A DNA stretch of 64,000 nt from Atriophallophorus winterbourni (taxonomy: Eukaryota; Platyhelminthes; Trematoda; Plagiorchiida; Microphallidae): positions 33,875 to 97,874 of the forward strand of contig JACCGJ010000230.1 of NCBI GenBank assembly GCA_013407085.1. The letters run 5' to 3'. Position 1 is the stretch's first letter, and each line of letters begins with the position of its first letter. This document shows, in pieces, positions 49,813 through 60,059 of this stretch. Position numbers and translations under genes: made by a program. Below the pieces are notes generated by a model. The model was given only the letters and a program-made list of their open reading frames with translations. It was not told the DNA's origin and did not search any database.

Positions 49813-52800
49813 TCATAAACGACCAGTTTTGATTGCAGGTGCAAAGCAAAGGTTATAAAATACATCCGGCTTCCAAAAGTTGTCATCCTTCCATCCACAC
49901 CAACCTTTATCAATAACAGTTTTTAGACTGCCGGCTGGGCCAGTGTAATGCGGATCCAGGATGAGATATCGTGCGGAGCGTCGGTCCATTAAAACGTCCT
50001 CGTTCAACTGCACTCCGATGATCGTGTGAGCCAGCTGGCCGCCTCCAATCATCACAGGACCACCGCCGGATGCGAAGTGGCTCGCGAGCTGTGGAGCTGC
50101 GGTGTTACACATGTTCGCCCCTCGAGCTACTGGGAGAATTCGGCACTGAATGTTGTACATTTCCTGTAGGCAAAAACTGATCTAAAAGGGAAAAACGAAA
50201 AAGACAAAAACGATTCAATACCATCCGGCATCGCTAAGGAAATGTGTATATTTTTTATTTTTCATACTACTCATAAGCAGTAACAAAAGCGAAATGATGA
50301 ATCGACAAAAGGGCGTGTGGGGATTCTAGGTTGTTCTGTTAGCGCTCTGCATGCACATATATAAAACTATTCCAGAATGATTGTGTTTCCATCTAGCGAT
50401 GAAGCTTGTATGGTCGCGCTGTTTCGATATTTACAGAGGAAAACTTTGTCAAACTCAATTAATAATGCGAAAATTTCCAAGGATAAGTCGTACGAAGGGG
50501 GTTGTGCCATTATGATGTTTGTTGGGAATAATGAAGCCTAATGTTTAGCAAATTAGAAAAACCAGAAGTATATCTTACGTATTCAAACAAACCACCACTG
50601 TAAGACCATTCGCGATTAAAAGTGCACGACTTACTTCCAAGGAGCCGATCCATTGCCGTGAACCGACAAACTTTTGTGGCTTGTCTCCACTACGCACCAA
50701 CGATGATTGAATATCGGTCAGCGACGGTAGTTCGGACGCGACTATTTCACCTTGCCACATGAGCCAAGAAATTATGGTTTGAAGCGAGCGATACGCACAG
50801 CCCCAGTTTTTGTCATCCACTCCATCCTGTATTAAAAAGTGAAGAAGTTGGATCGATACGATCAATTTGGTAGATCTAGTGGACTAGACTATCAGTATGA
50901 GACCGAGTGGGTGGCTTTCCTTCAGCGTTCATATCGCGTTAAGCGATCTGACATTGTGCAGGTGCATTCGCGATGAGCGGTAATCACATGCTTTCGAATG
51001 ATATGCAGCACTCTCCACCATCCCCTACAAAAGAAGAGGTTGACGCGCCGAAAGGTTAGACGACGACGATTGCGAACTCGTAATATTTCGGGTTTAAAAA
51101 GGATTGCATTTGAACTGTTCAAGCGACAACATTATCGGAAGTATGGTAAGAAGGACAACGTCAGCTGCAATCGAACGATGTGTAATTCGTCAAGTTCGAT
51201 CAAACAAGCCCTATGGGGCGAGGGCTTGAATTGTACCGGTTGGCACGAAATCGACTGGCAAATCAGATCGAAGTGACAACCGGGACAGACAGGTTTGAGG
51301 ATTGTGTGGTTTGCATATATAAAATGGGTGTGTTTTGTTATTTATCTTGTGCGTAATAAATGCCCTTGACCAATCGGCTACTCATGTATTTGAAAGTATT
51401 CGAGACCGATCGGGAGTCCATAATCATGAAAATAAAGTTTGCAATGAATCGGTTATAGTAATTTTTGGTAACGTTTCGCTTCTGAACACAGAAACTTCGT
51501 CAGACCAAGAATGTCGGTACGAACAGTGTTCAGGTTTAAATGGCATTCTCTTGACCAATCCTGAGTTCTCTAAGCTAGACAGGGGATATCAAGATAATTG
51601 ATCACACTTCCTAATTGCTGTGTTCATCCCTAATTGTTTATTAATTGTTCAGGTCAGCGGATACCGTCACACTGCTTACGTAATCATGTGCGTATTAGCT
51701 GTGATGTTCGGTAATCCTAATCCGCTGCAAAACCGAACGCCAGATTGTTGAGATATCCGCCCCATCCACCAGCCTTTGTTATTTCAACAGCCTCGGCGTG
51801 AAGTCTCTCCCTATAAGATTCCACACCCCGTCTTATCACTTTCACGTTATCAAGATCTACGCTGTGTCCGGTTTCTAGCACGTGTTCAGCTAGGGCCGAA
51901 TCCCGAATCAGTGATTGATATTCACTGGGATTGCGGGGTCGCTTTCCCACTCGTTTCCTGTGTTCGTTTAACCAAGTGCAGAGTTCTCTAGACGTTTGCC
52001 CAATGTAAACACCCGCGCAACCCTTGCAGTTGATTTGGTAGATGCAGTTCGTCGCACAACCTAAAGGAGTCTTATCTTTGAGATGCATTAATACGGAGCG
52101 GAGAGTTCTACCTGCCTTATATGTTACTCTAATACCTGCGCTATTCAAGAGGCGCTTTTGACATACGGTAGAGATACCGTAGCTCGCCAAACTTTTTCCG
52201 TCTTCGTTTGCGGATGTTTAACCCTTAACTGCCTGAATTATTTTACAAGCGTCGCCTCACATCCGAAGTTTGTTGACAACTGGCGCGCCGCATGGCTCAG
52301 CCGTCTCAAACGCATATCAAACGAGAGCAGAACGTGTGCCGAATCCGATACTCCCGGCATACAGAAGTGATCTGTCTAATTTATCCTATCATAAACGTTT
52401 AAATTTTGTGTACCGAATTTGACCCATTCGACCGTTAAGGGTTAACTCGGTTGCGTTTTGCCTATGTAAGATAGGCTTGTGTTTGTTATTTATCTTCTGT
52501 GTAATAAACGCTCTTGACCAATGGAATGACCAATGGGCTACTCTTGTGTTCTGCATATCATTCAAAAGCTCGTGATTAGCACTTATCGCTAATGCACTTT
52601 GCACCTCCACAATAGGGCATGGATGATGAAACAAAAGTTGCTTGTTGTATGATACAGTAAATGCTCAAAAGTGAGTTCTGAGGGCTGGTTAAATCCTGTC
52701 ATTTTATGATGTCGGCGGTGTCAATTGGGCTACCACCCGTAGTGATCGAAGCAAAACCAAAGACGGCATCACATTCCGTTGCCGTTAGCAAGTCGTTCAC

Positions 52801-55800
52801 TATCAACATTAAAGTCAAAATCTGTTTTTCTTACAAAACTCCTGCACAGGCACAACTCTATGTATATGTGTGTAAATATGTATGTATGAAAGCACAAGTC
52901 TGATCCAGGTAAAGCGCACATGGGCTAAGATACTGTTAGGTGTACAATCAGAAGTGCTTCCACATGTAGCCAAGTGCCGTTGACAAATCAATCTTATCAG
53001 AGCAGTACAGGGACATTCAAGCGGCACAACGACACCAAACCGAGACTGATATAAACCGAAAACCACAATCGGTTAAAGCAGGAGCATTTCGATGAATAAT
53101 ATATTTGGGATAAATACTCAGATTATTAAAGATGTGCATGTCATTCGGTCTGCAATTGCATAATGATTGGCATGAGGTCAACATAGATACATGCATGTCA
53201 CATAAAGCATTAGGAATAAATGAAGAATGATGTTCAGATGGTGTTCGCCGAGCTTGCGTAGTTGTTATTGGACGTTTCGTCATTAAGTTAGATGACATCA
53301 TCCGCAAAACATCTTTCGAAGTATCTTGATTCACGGATGTGCAATCGTGCAGTACTTTGTGCTGTGTGGCTAACACCGTGCTAAATTGATTGGCCAGAGG
53401 TAGTGAGCTGCATGTGAGTACACGCTGGAGTCTCACTACCATTTCTATTTCCCCTCTCATATCTGTCTAGGTCTGGGCAACCTGACAGTATCTTAGCCCA
53501 CGTGCAGTCTCCGACTGTGCGGCACTTTGCCTGGATCAGGCTTGTGCTTTCATACATACATACATACATACATCTTGATTCACGTGCAGCCTATTCATAC
53601 TTCAAAGATCCGGAATAACAGTTCAGCAATCCTTCAATCTAGTCTCGCGAGTGAGCGGTCATCAGTCACGTCATTAACAAACAAACAACATTTCGGAGAC
53701 CACCGAAACCATACTTTGTTTCGTGTTTTTTGAGCGGTACCTATTAAAACTCCGGTCATCAGACTCAAGCATACATCATGAACCCCGTCTGGTCTCGTTC
53801 TAAATGTGTCGAGAATATCTAAGAAATAATCTCAACTGTGTGTGCGGAGATTACTTTGAGGGTCACATCACTTAATGATTACAGAGTTACAATCTATAGC
53901 ACAAGTTAGCTTGCAAGTGTGGTTCGTACTACCATACGACTGGTTCAAGCTGTCAGGCTGACATTGTGAGATGCATAATCGCAATTCTCTTGAACTACCG
54001 TCTAACGTGGTGTCTAATATGATCGTCTTCGGAGAATATCTACTTGTCAATAAAGCGATGGAAGCGCGCAGAATTTCGTTCACACCAAAGTATGGCGAGC
54101 TAACGAACATTTTCCGAAACCTCAAGACAACTTAACCAATTGGCACACCTTTGTCAACACGGAAGGCTAATAATTGTTTAGCGGTGGGCATCGAAAAAAT
54201 CTGGTACTCGATGGCTCTTCTTTTCAAAAAGGAATAAACTAACTAGAGGTGTGGGTGTGTACATATGAGAGTATGAAGCCAAACAAAAGTGCCACACTGT
54301 CAGACAGTACACATGGGCTGAGATACTGACACAGGCTGTCTAGACCCAGAAAGATGTGACATAAAATAATCTCGAACATACAGGAAATTGACCATAAACA
54401 TACCTGCAAATAGTGTTTATATGTGTAGCGGCCTTGAACGATATGGATTTTACCATTACCGGTAGATGGAACTTTCAGAGCTTCGTGTGGGCAAACCAGA
54501 AGAGATTCGTTCGGTCCGAGGCATTTTGTGAACCATGGGATAGGCAAAAGCGCTTGACCACGTCGAAGCAGTGGAGTGGTTGTGGGCAGGCCAAGCGCTG
54601 AAAATGAATGCCACACTGACCATGTAGTTCACAATAGATGTCATTTAATGAATAAACGGATGTTCAATCGCGTCGCACTTTTGTACTTCACGGCTAACAC
54701 TGTGTTACATTGATCGACCGCCGGTTATGAGTTGCATGCGGTATAATTTAGTAATCTCGTTGCCATTTTTATCTGTATTTCTCATGTTTTTGTTCAAGCC
54801 TGCTTAACCTGTCAGAGTCATTGCAAATGGACGCATGCGCCACATCTAGCTTGATGATGAAACGTCCTACAGCTACAATGCCAACTCAGCGAACACAGAA
54901 CGCACAACATCCAATCCTTGAGCTACAAGTATTCGCTTCAATATCAAACCTGCCAGTATCTCAGGTCATATGCAGTCTACAATTGGGTGGCTCTTTGGCT
55001 AACTCTGGGATTGTGATGGCATTGTATAAATATAATAAAAGATTGCATTGAGTCGACAAAAAGCACCAGTGTTTTTACACCTCCCCAATCAAAATGAAAT
55101 AATAGGCGTTGAAGAGACTTTACATACCATGTGTCTAGTGTGACAAACGAAATAGGGCGCTGAGGGTGAGGGTGAGTAACAGAGGGGACAGAAAGCTTTT
55201 AGCCCCAAGCACGAGTAAAATTATTTTAGTTAACAAAGCCTGTATTATTACTCACCGACGACGCAAGGCAACAGGTTTTTAGCCACAATAACGTGTGTAT
55301 GCATATATATAGATAAAATCACAAGCATGGATAAAAGAATATTTTTAAGTACGCAGTGTGTTTTCGCATGCAGTTGACTTCAATAGATATCGCTCGGTGT
55401 TACTGGTTCAGCGCAAATTACTGCACAGGTATCTTGGAAGAAAAGGCAGGCGATTGGAGCACATTTTTGTGGACGAGAATACAGCAACACGCGGATGGGC
55501 TAGACTATTCGAGTTCGTGAACATACATAAATTTTTACCATAAACCAAGCAAAATATAACCAGAAATCGAATTCGAAGCAATTTGTGAATTCATCAACAG
55601 AAATTACTTAAATTTTAGCGCATTGTAGGGAATAAAAAGTACAAGCATGCACTTGTATAAAATATTACTTTAAGCTCTTAAATTTGCGGAGATGTTTAGA
55701 AAGAGACAGCTTGGTTCTACGAAAATAATCCTTATTTCAGTGGCTGCTTAAATTCTGGATTCCGCGAGAAATATTCGTTCGTACATGAATCACATGCAGT

Positions 55801-57832
55801 AAGACCAGAAAACTATCAAGTATACGTAATTTAATTTATGAATGGCCTGTTTTCTCAGACAACTTTGATGATCCGCTTACCGTACCCTAAGTTGGTCGGC
55901 AATTTGTGCGGCTATGATCTGTGTTCAATAAAGATAATGACACGGTAATACACCAAGGTTGATTGCGGGATTATGCAGCAGTCTTGTGTTATCAAGTCAA
56001 ACAAAATAGCGTTCTCTGTAGATTGATATCATCGAGGAGCTCTACTATTTACTTCATGAATTTCTGTTCAGACCAGGGCAGAAGATTCGAGGTGTAAACG
56101 TTATGTATGTGTGTATGAAATCGCAAGACCAGATCCGGGAAAAGTGCGGCACAGTACAAAATTTCACATGGGTTAAGATACTGTCAGGTTGCTCAAGCCT
56201 AGATAGGTATGAGAAAGGAATATGGTAGTTAGACTCCAGCGTTTTTTCGCATGCAGCTCAGTACCGTTGGCAAATCAATTTAGGACGGTGTTTTCTATGG
56301 GATATAGAAGAATCAGGTTTTAAAGGTTGATCCTTGAAAATATGTTTGGGGTTTAATGAATGCGATTTCAGGATTCTTATCATGTCTCACATGTGATGTG
56401 ATTTTACAGCTAAAAGATACTGGGTATAACCTGGCTACTCATGGTATATGGCACATAAGATAGCCCTACCTGATGAGTGCAAACAGCACGAAACTGGTTG
56501 TGGGTGTGTGATGGAGATGCATGCAAATGAGCTTTGTTATTCATGGTCATGGGTTCAAACCCAATCTACATGAGTGGGGGCTCATGCGATTGAACAGGTT
56601 GGTCGTACCAACCTTGCCCAACAGTGGCATACAAGCGCAACTTGTTTACCATTTTTACACTGTTTCAAGCGCATGCGGATCCTGATCATACTGTCCCTAC
56701 ATGATGAGTGCAAACAGCAGGAAACCGGTCGTGGGGGTGTGTGATGGAGATACATGCAAATGAGCTTTGTTATTCATGGTCATGGGTTCAAATCCAGTCT
56801 ACATGAGTGGCCTTCCTCCTCTTTGATAAGCTAAACGTGCAGTACATAAATATGACAGAGTGTAACTATTATTCGATGGTGCAACGTGTAATACTATCAT
56901 TGATCCCAGTTCTACAATAGGCATCCTTATCAAAATATAATTACACATACAATAGCAGATTACAATAAATAACGCATTTACTTGTATGAATTCGTTCCCG
57001 TAGTAAACACTCATCGTCATCGGAAACTTTCGGGTAGAAAATGGTAATCAAATGCTGTTCAATGTGATAGTGGTGAGCGTAAAGAGAGCGCGGAGAGCCA
57101 GTGGTGTCCCAATAATCCAACAAGGCTCGCTCATATTCGGAAAGGAAACTGTTCACCGCGTCGCAAAACGAGGAATACAGTTTACCCGGCGATGTGTTCC
57201 GGGAAACATTGCATGCGACGTCTAAGTTGAGTCGGATTTTACGGATTTGAGATTCCTGAGGAGATAACACGACAGCACATCCTTTATCCACTTCAGTCTG
57301 ATTGTAGTTGAATAGAATGTTCACGGTTAATGAAGCTTGTTGAGAAGCATGAGATGAAATAGTTTGAAAAAAATTTGATACTTGATTTGTTTTGGACGAT
57401 GATGTCAGATGCACGTTCGCGAACCAGAATACACAGGAAATCAGGCTGGTTTGAAGCTGTTGCAGTCGACTTTGGAAATCAGCATGATTGCTGAATCGCA
57501 AGCAGATTGGCGTAGAACAAATTAAACGGACAATGAAATCATCGAGAGCATCAAGTCGTCTGGAATAGAAGCGCGACATAGGCGTCAAAAATAGCACAGC
57601 TAATTGGCAACCGCGAACGCAAATGGAAAATAGATGTGCGCCTGGATGATTTCGAGTTGGTAGCTTCTTATTTATATACGCAGCGATGAATCTTATTAGG
57701 CTAAAACGGAAATAGAGCAGCTGTTAGAATTAAAAAGGAACACAACGTTACAAAGCATCACGTTTGAAAACTTTATTTGAAATTTAGTTTGAAGACGAGA
57801 TTCAGTGAAAATAAATACGAGGTTTTCGCCAT
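49813..57832 (-). CDS. UFSP2: UFM1-specific protease 2, 4-5 exons
   Basis: UFSP2 is a cysteine protease that matures the ubiquitin-like UFM1 and removes it from targets, largely at the ER. Confident exons (transcription order) are 57700-56982, 54597-54404, 50826-50635 and 50181-49813. All junctions are GT..AG with matching phases (1, 0, 0). A tentative first exon at 57832-57819 has a strong Kozak context (ACCACCATGG) and supplies the needed phase, but its donor GTATTT is weak. The predicted protein is about 495 aa (human about 469). The catalytic Cys lies in DGVDDKNWGCAYRSLQTI, followed by GDKPQKFVGSRQWIGSLE. The Asp and His lie in LILDPHYTGP after GGGQLAHTIIGV, and GWCGWK and YNLCFAP close the domain. 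The N-terminal half is diverged but contains RERIHT joined by splicing to TLGLPTTTPLLRR. Introns 2 (54598-56981) and 3 (50827-54403) are full of mobile elements. Confidence 0.9.
51465..51508 (-). ncRNA. Hammerhead ribozyme, minimal type, UFSP2 intron 3 (sense)
   Basis: Read on the minus strand: stem I UUGGU/ACCAA (5 bp), core CUGACGA, one extra A, stem II GUUUCUG-UGUU-CAGAAGC (7 bp with one G-U), GAA, stem III as self-complementary ACGU, cleavage nucleotide U. All conserved core positions are present. Such a short palindromic stem III is expected to work as a dimer, which is the form described for hammerheads in Penelope-like elements. The extra A next to stem II is the one deviation. It is located about 210 bp after the PLE 1 endonuclease stop. 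Confidence 0.75.
51717..52190 (-). pseudogene. GIY-YIG endonuclease domain of PLE 1
   Basis: The frame of 157 codons reads TPLGCATNCIYQINCKGCAG, VYIGQTSRELCTWLNEHRK, then SALAEHVLETGHSVDLDNVK and ESYRERLHAEAVEI. The C-x-x-C spacing before VYIGQT and the H-E-H-R block agree with Penelope-type nucleases (Cys motif, GIY-YIG, catalytic Arg and Glu). It ends AFGFAAD. It is open, but the element lacks its polymerase. It probably began in a larger ORF truncated upstream. Confidence 0.82.
52222..52441. mobile_element. piggyBac-like MITE in PLE 1
   Basis: The element is bounded by TTAA at 52218-52221 and 52442-52445. Its ends are CCCTTAACTG and (reverse complement) CCCTTAACGG. TTAA duplication with CCC/GGG ends is typical of piggyBac-type elements. 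The 220 bp hold no transposase. Confidence 0.75.
52862..53000 (-). mobile_element. SINE-like repeat, rearranged
   Basis: TATG-type tail, then AAAGCACAAGTCTGATCCAGG and GGGCTAAGATACTGTTAGG, and a short decayed head. The middle is deleted and partly replaced. Confidence 0.6.
53268..53308 (-). ncRNA. Hammerhead motif in solo Penelope-type repeat, UFSP2 intron 3 (sense)
   Basis: Minus strand: stem I UUUG/CAAU, core CGGAUGA (U4 of the CUGANGA consensus changed to G), stem II GUCAU/AUGAC with an 8-nt loop, GAA, self-complementary ACGU, cleavage nucleotide C (GUC). The surrounding ~100 bp (AAGCUCGGCGAACACCAUCU) match the PLE 2 terminal segment at 47.46-47.58 kb. The core substitution should weaken or abolish cleavage. 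Confidence 0.55.
53336..53571 (+). mobile_element. SINE-like repeat with 13-bp TSD
   Basis: ATCTTGATTCACG occurs at 53323-53335 and 53572-53584. Full length from GATGTGCAATCGTGCAG to a tail of at least five CATA units. It is inserted beside the hammerhead-bearing repeat and is antisense to UFSP2. Confidence 0.9.
54265..54362 (-). mobile_element. SINE-like repeat, old fragment
   Basis: Recognisable by GTGCCACACTGTCAGACAGT, GGGCTGAGATACTG and TCTAGACCCAGAAAGAT. It is heavily diverged and lies about 40 bp downstream of the UFSP2 exon ending at 54404. Confidence 0.55.
54657..54822 (+). mobile_element. SINE-like repeat, old head fragment
   Basis: Head CGGATGTTCAATCGCGTCGC, CACGGCTAACACTGTG, then a decayed middle to CCTGTCAGAG. 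No tail is found. Confidence 0.55.
54823..56101. other. UFSP2 intron 2, unassigned part
   Basis: A/T-rich intronic DNA without recognised domains, RNAs or family repeats. Small frames on both strands are not supported by any motif. Confidence 0.4.
56102..56291 (-). mobile_element. SINE-like repeat, head truncated
   Basis: Tail TATGTATGTGTGTATGAAATC to CAATTTAGGACGGTG. The last ~40 bp of the head are missing. Moderate divergence. Confidence 0.7.
56465..56504 (+). ncRNA. Hammerhead ribozyme, first unit, intact core
   Basis: Stem I CCUAC (56465-56469) with GUGGG (56500-56504), one G-U. CUGAUGA at 56470-56476. Stem II GUGC-AAACA-GCAC (56477-56489). GAA at 56490-56492. Stem III ACUGGU (56493-56498), self-complementary with G-U wobble. 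Cleavage nucleotide U at 56499. Every invariant core base is present. A two-molecule (dimer) fold is predicted because stem III has no loop. Confidence 0.78.
56695..56736 (+). ncRNA. Hammerhead motif, second unit, core mutated
   Basis: Stem I CCCUAC/GUGGGG (6 bp, one G-U), stem III perfect palindrome ACCGGU (56724-56729) and cleavage nucleotide C (a GUC site) are better than in the first unit. However, the core reads AUGAUGA (C3 to A), and stem II GUGC/GCAG loses its closing pair. Likely inactive. Confidence 0.7.
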
Positions 57833-58680
57833 GGTGGTGAAAATGAGTCCCGGCTATGTGCAAAATGTGTCTTCGAAAGATGAGCGTAGAACAACATCTG
57901 CCCTGAATAATTGGCATTTGATCAGACTGAGGGAAATAGAGGGTGAGCACCTAGACTATCATCATCATCATTGCGGAGCACAGGACTCGAGCTAAAACAC
58001 CAAACCGAGCACGAAAAGCCGAAAAGCAAACATGTTAAAAGAAAAACGTACAAGTGGAATATGCAAATGCGCAAAAAGCAGTTTGTTTCAGTAATTGCAC
58101 CGTATACATCTAAAAGTCTTGCTACAATTGGTGATCATACCAGCAGGGAAACAAAGATTAATTAAAAAGGTTACCAGTGCAGCGATCCATGGTGAACAGA
58201 CCATCAGTCCCAATGAACTAACCGACTGGGATAGGTGATTTGAAAGAATCCACGAAAGTCAATGTTAAACTATACGCGAATCCCATCCACGATTATTTAA
58301 CGTGGCAATTTTAAGGCGGATTGTATACCGAACTCCTAATATCTATCGGGGCTTCAGAAACATGCAAGCTGGAGTTAGTCATGTACTCCCAGAGAAAAAG
58401 GGATGCAGCTTGGATGTGTTAAGCTTCTTTTCAAACTTTCTGATTTTCCCTCCGAATTGCATCCAGTTTAGCTATAATAACACTATCTATAGTAGGTTAA
58501 GTAATCGGTGGACGATATGTTACAACGACACGACGCCAATTGTAATGAATTGTGTTGTATTGAATTTACCTCGCTAGATTTCTGATAAAGATTTATTTTG
58601 CATTTCATCTGATTCATCCATTCAGATTGTTGTTACGCTGTTACGTATTTGTCTTTCATCACTGAATACAATTACAATAT
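57833..58680. other. Probable UFSP2 upstream region, unassigned
   Basis: Between the tentative UFSP2 start and the LINE on the right, no conserved coding sequence or repeat is recognised. The region should hold the UFSP2 promoter or further 5' exons. A CAT run lies near 57958-57970. Confidence 0.35.
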
Positions 58681-58692
58681 TTCTCCGCATAA

Positions 58693-60030
58693 TGGACCGC
58701 GTTGATACGATGATTAAACGTAATAACTGCGCAAAATGTACCCAGGATGTTAATGATGACGATCCAGCCATCCAGTGTGACGCTGTGATACTTGGCAGCA
58801 CCTGCGATGCACAAATATCTCTAAGTCGTTCTACGATTCTCTGAAACAGCAAAAAATGAGGAGATATTCTTCTTCTGCGTTGCTTGTAGAGCACGACATC
58901 GAAGGGACAAACTTGCCGATGAACGCAGTAGAAAAACGCCTAAATCTTTTGTTCACGACGAATCATCTAACCTGCAACCAGCTGAGGATCCCCTAAGAAA
59001 ACTACTTACGCGGAGGTAACAGCTAACGCGTCCATATCATCATTTTCGGACCCGTATGGTGCTATTGTCACCAGACTACTACGCCTCGAGTCTCTACTGG
59101 AAACGGACTCCCCACCTGCTTGCACAAGTCCTAAGGATGATCTGGTATTGCCAAGTGTGACTCGATCAACAAAATCACACGCTACTTCACAAGTAAAGCC
59201 AAAACCAAACAACGCTGGGAAACTGCCTGCAGCTCCAAAAGCCAATCACAAGAACACGCGATCCCTGACCATTGTATGCACAAATGTGCCGGAAAGTGTA
59301 TCTCCATGCTTTCAAGCACGCAGGCAAGATGATGTGCAACAATGGCGAGCTCTCTGTGATAAACTGAGACCCGGTTTCTTTAGTACGTCTTTCCAGACGC
59401 CCAAACTCGCCTCACGCGGATGCCCCACGTCTACTCCGAATCACCCTTGACTCCCCGGAGAAGGTTGAAGAGGTCTTGCTCTCGGCCCACCTTTTCCGAA
59501 ATACAAATTTGCCTGTTCGTATTTTTCCAGACGTTCCTTAGCCTCAGAGGCAGATGCAAAAGCAAGAAGGCTACGATTGGAAATCGGCGAACGATGAACG
59601 CAGCATTTTTGTCCACGGTGTGCCTGAACTTAATGATGACTTAGCTAAGAACACTATACACGACTGTTCTCAATGGCGCTACATCCAAGAACTCACAAAA
59701 ATTCACAGTCTCAGACTGTGCGGCACTTTGCCTGGATCAGGCTTGTGCTTTCATACCATATCATACGGAACTTTGACTACTGCCGTGAAACGCTTTCCCA
59801 CGTCCTCCAGCTACAAGGGCAATGCTGAAAATTTTGAAAATTACCTTCATATCAGAAGATATGGTTAATACTGCTTTGTGCTTTTGGTATGATAACAAAC
59901 GCTTTGCACCTACAGACGTCCGTCTTCGCTTCGCAGTTGACAAACCAAGACCTCGTCCACAACCACCAGCACAAATCAGTCTGCCGACGAACTTCACACG
60001 ACCGCTTCAAAAAACTCCCCGCAGCCGGTT
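58693..60030 (+). pseudogene. LINE ORF1 (family E), several frameshifts
   Basis: A finger-like start (NNCAKCTQDVNDDDPAIQCD) is followed by broken frames. At 59148-59370 comes THE conserved part RSLTIVCTNVPESVSP, then QARRQDDVQQWRALCDKL, and at about 59500-59640 a region ending ERSIFVHGVPELNDD, which looks like the RRM-type core of LINE ORF1. The C-terminal portion (about 59860-60030; YDNKRFAPTDVRLRFAVDKP) follows the SINE fragment. At least four frame changes are needed, so it cannot be translated. Confidence 0.65.
59700..59766 (+). mobile_element. SINE-like repeat, tail end only
   Basis: The last ~65 bp of the family (CAGTCTCAGACTGTGCGGCA, CTTTGCCTGGATCAGGC, CATACCATATCATAC) are inserted in the LINE ORF1. 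Strong 5' truncation with the tail intact. Confidence 0.75.
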
Positions 60031-60059
60031 TCAGTGAGATCGGCGGAATGACTGCACAC

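Larger units (their letters stand above)
51300..52560 (-). mobile_element. Penelope-like element (PLE 1) with flanking terminal repeats
   Basis: A GIY-YIG frame (52190-51717) lies between two direct repeats. The left (about 51325-51390) and right (about 52475-52545) share GTTATTTATCTT, GTGTAATAAACGC/TGCGTAATAAATGC, CTTGACCAAT and GGCTACTC. The left repeat side also carries an intact-looking hammerhead (51465-51508). RT is missing. A MITE is inserted at 52222-52441. The element sits in UFSP2 intron 3, in the same direction as the gene. Confidence 0.8.
56464..56810 (+). repeat. Tandem hammerhead repeat (retrozyme candidate), 231-bp period
   Basis: A 115-bp block (56464-56577) recurs at 56695-56810 with a few substitutions. 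Each block opens with a hammerhead motif and contains GGTTCAAAYCC, a perfect-looking pol III B box, within CATGGGTTCAAA. The 117 bp between blocks complete one unit. Tandem units with a ribozyme per unit are the structure of metazoan retrozymes and of the schistosome Sm-alpha type repeats, whose transcripts self-cleave and circularise. The element has no protein. It is antisense to UFSP2 and lies in its intron 2. Confidence 0.75.

Noticed and set aside
50998..51276. Basic 92-codon frame (RRKVRRRRLRTRN..)
   Set aside because: Lies in UFSP2 intron 3 with no recognisable family, start context or neighbour support.
56540..56580. Possible tRNA gene from the GGTTCAAACCC motif
   Set aside because: No acceptor stem, anticodon arm or A box at the right distance. 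The motif sits within a tandem hammerhead repeat.
56941..56981. Extension of the UFSP2 exon frame to its stop at 56941
   Set aside because: A GTAAAT donor after 56982 joins in correct phase to the next exon with conserved residues, so the extension is intron.
58302..58577. 91-codon frame upstream of the last LINE
   Set aside because: No domain or conservation evidence. Composition is like the surrounding noncoding DNA.
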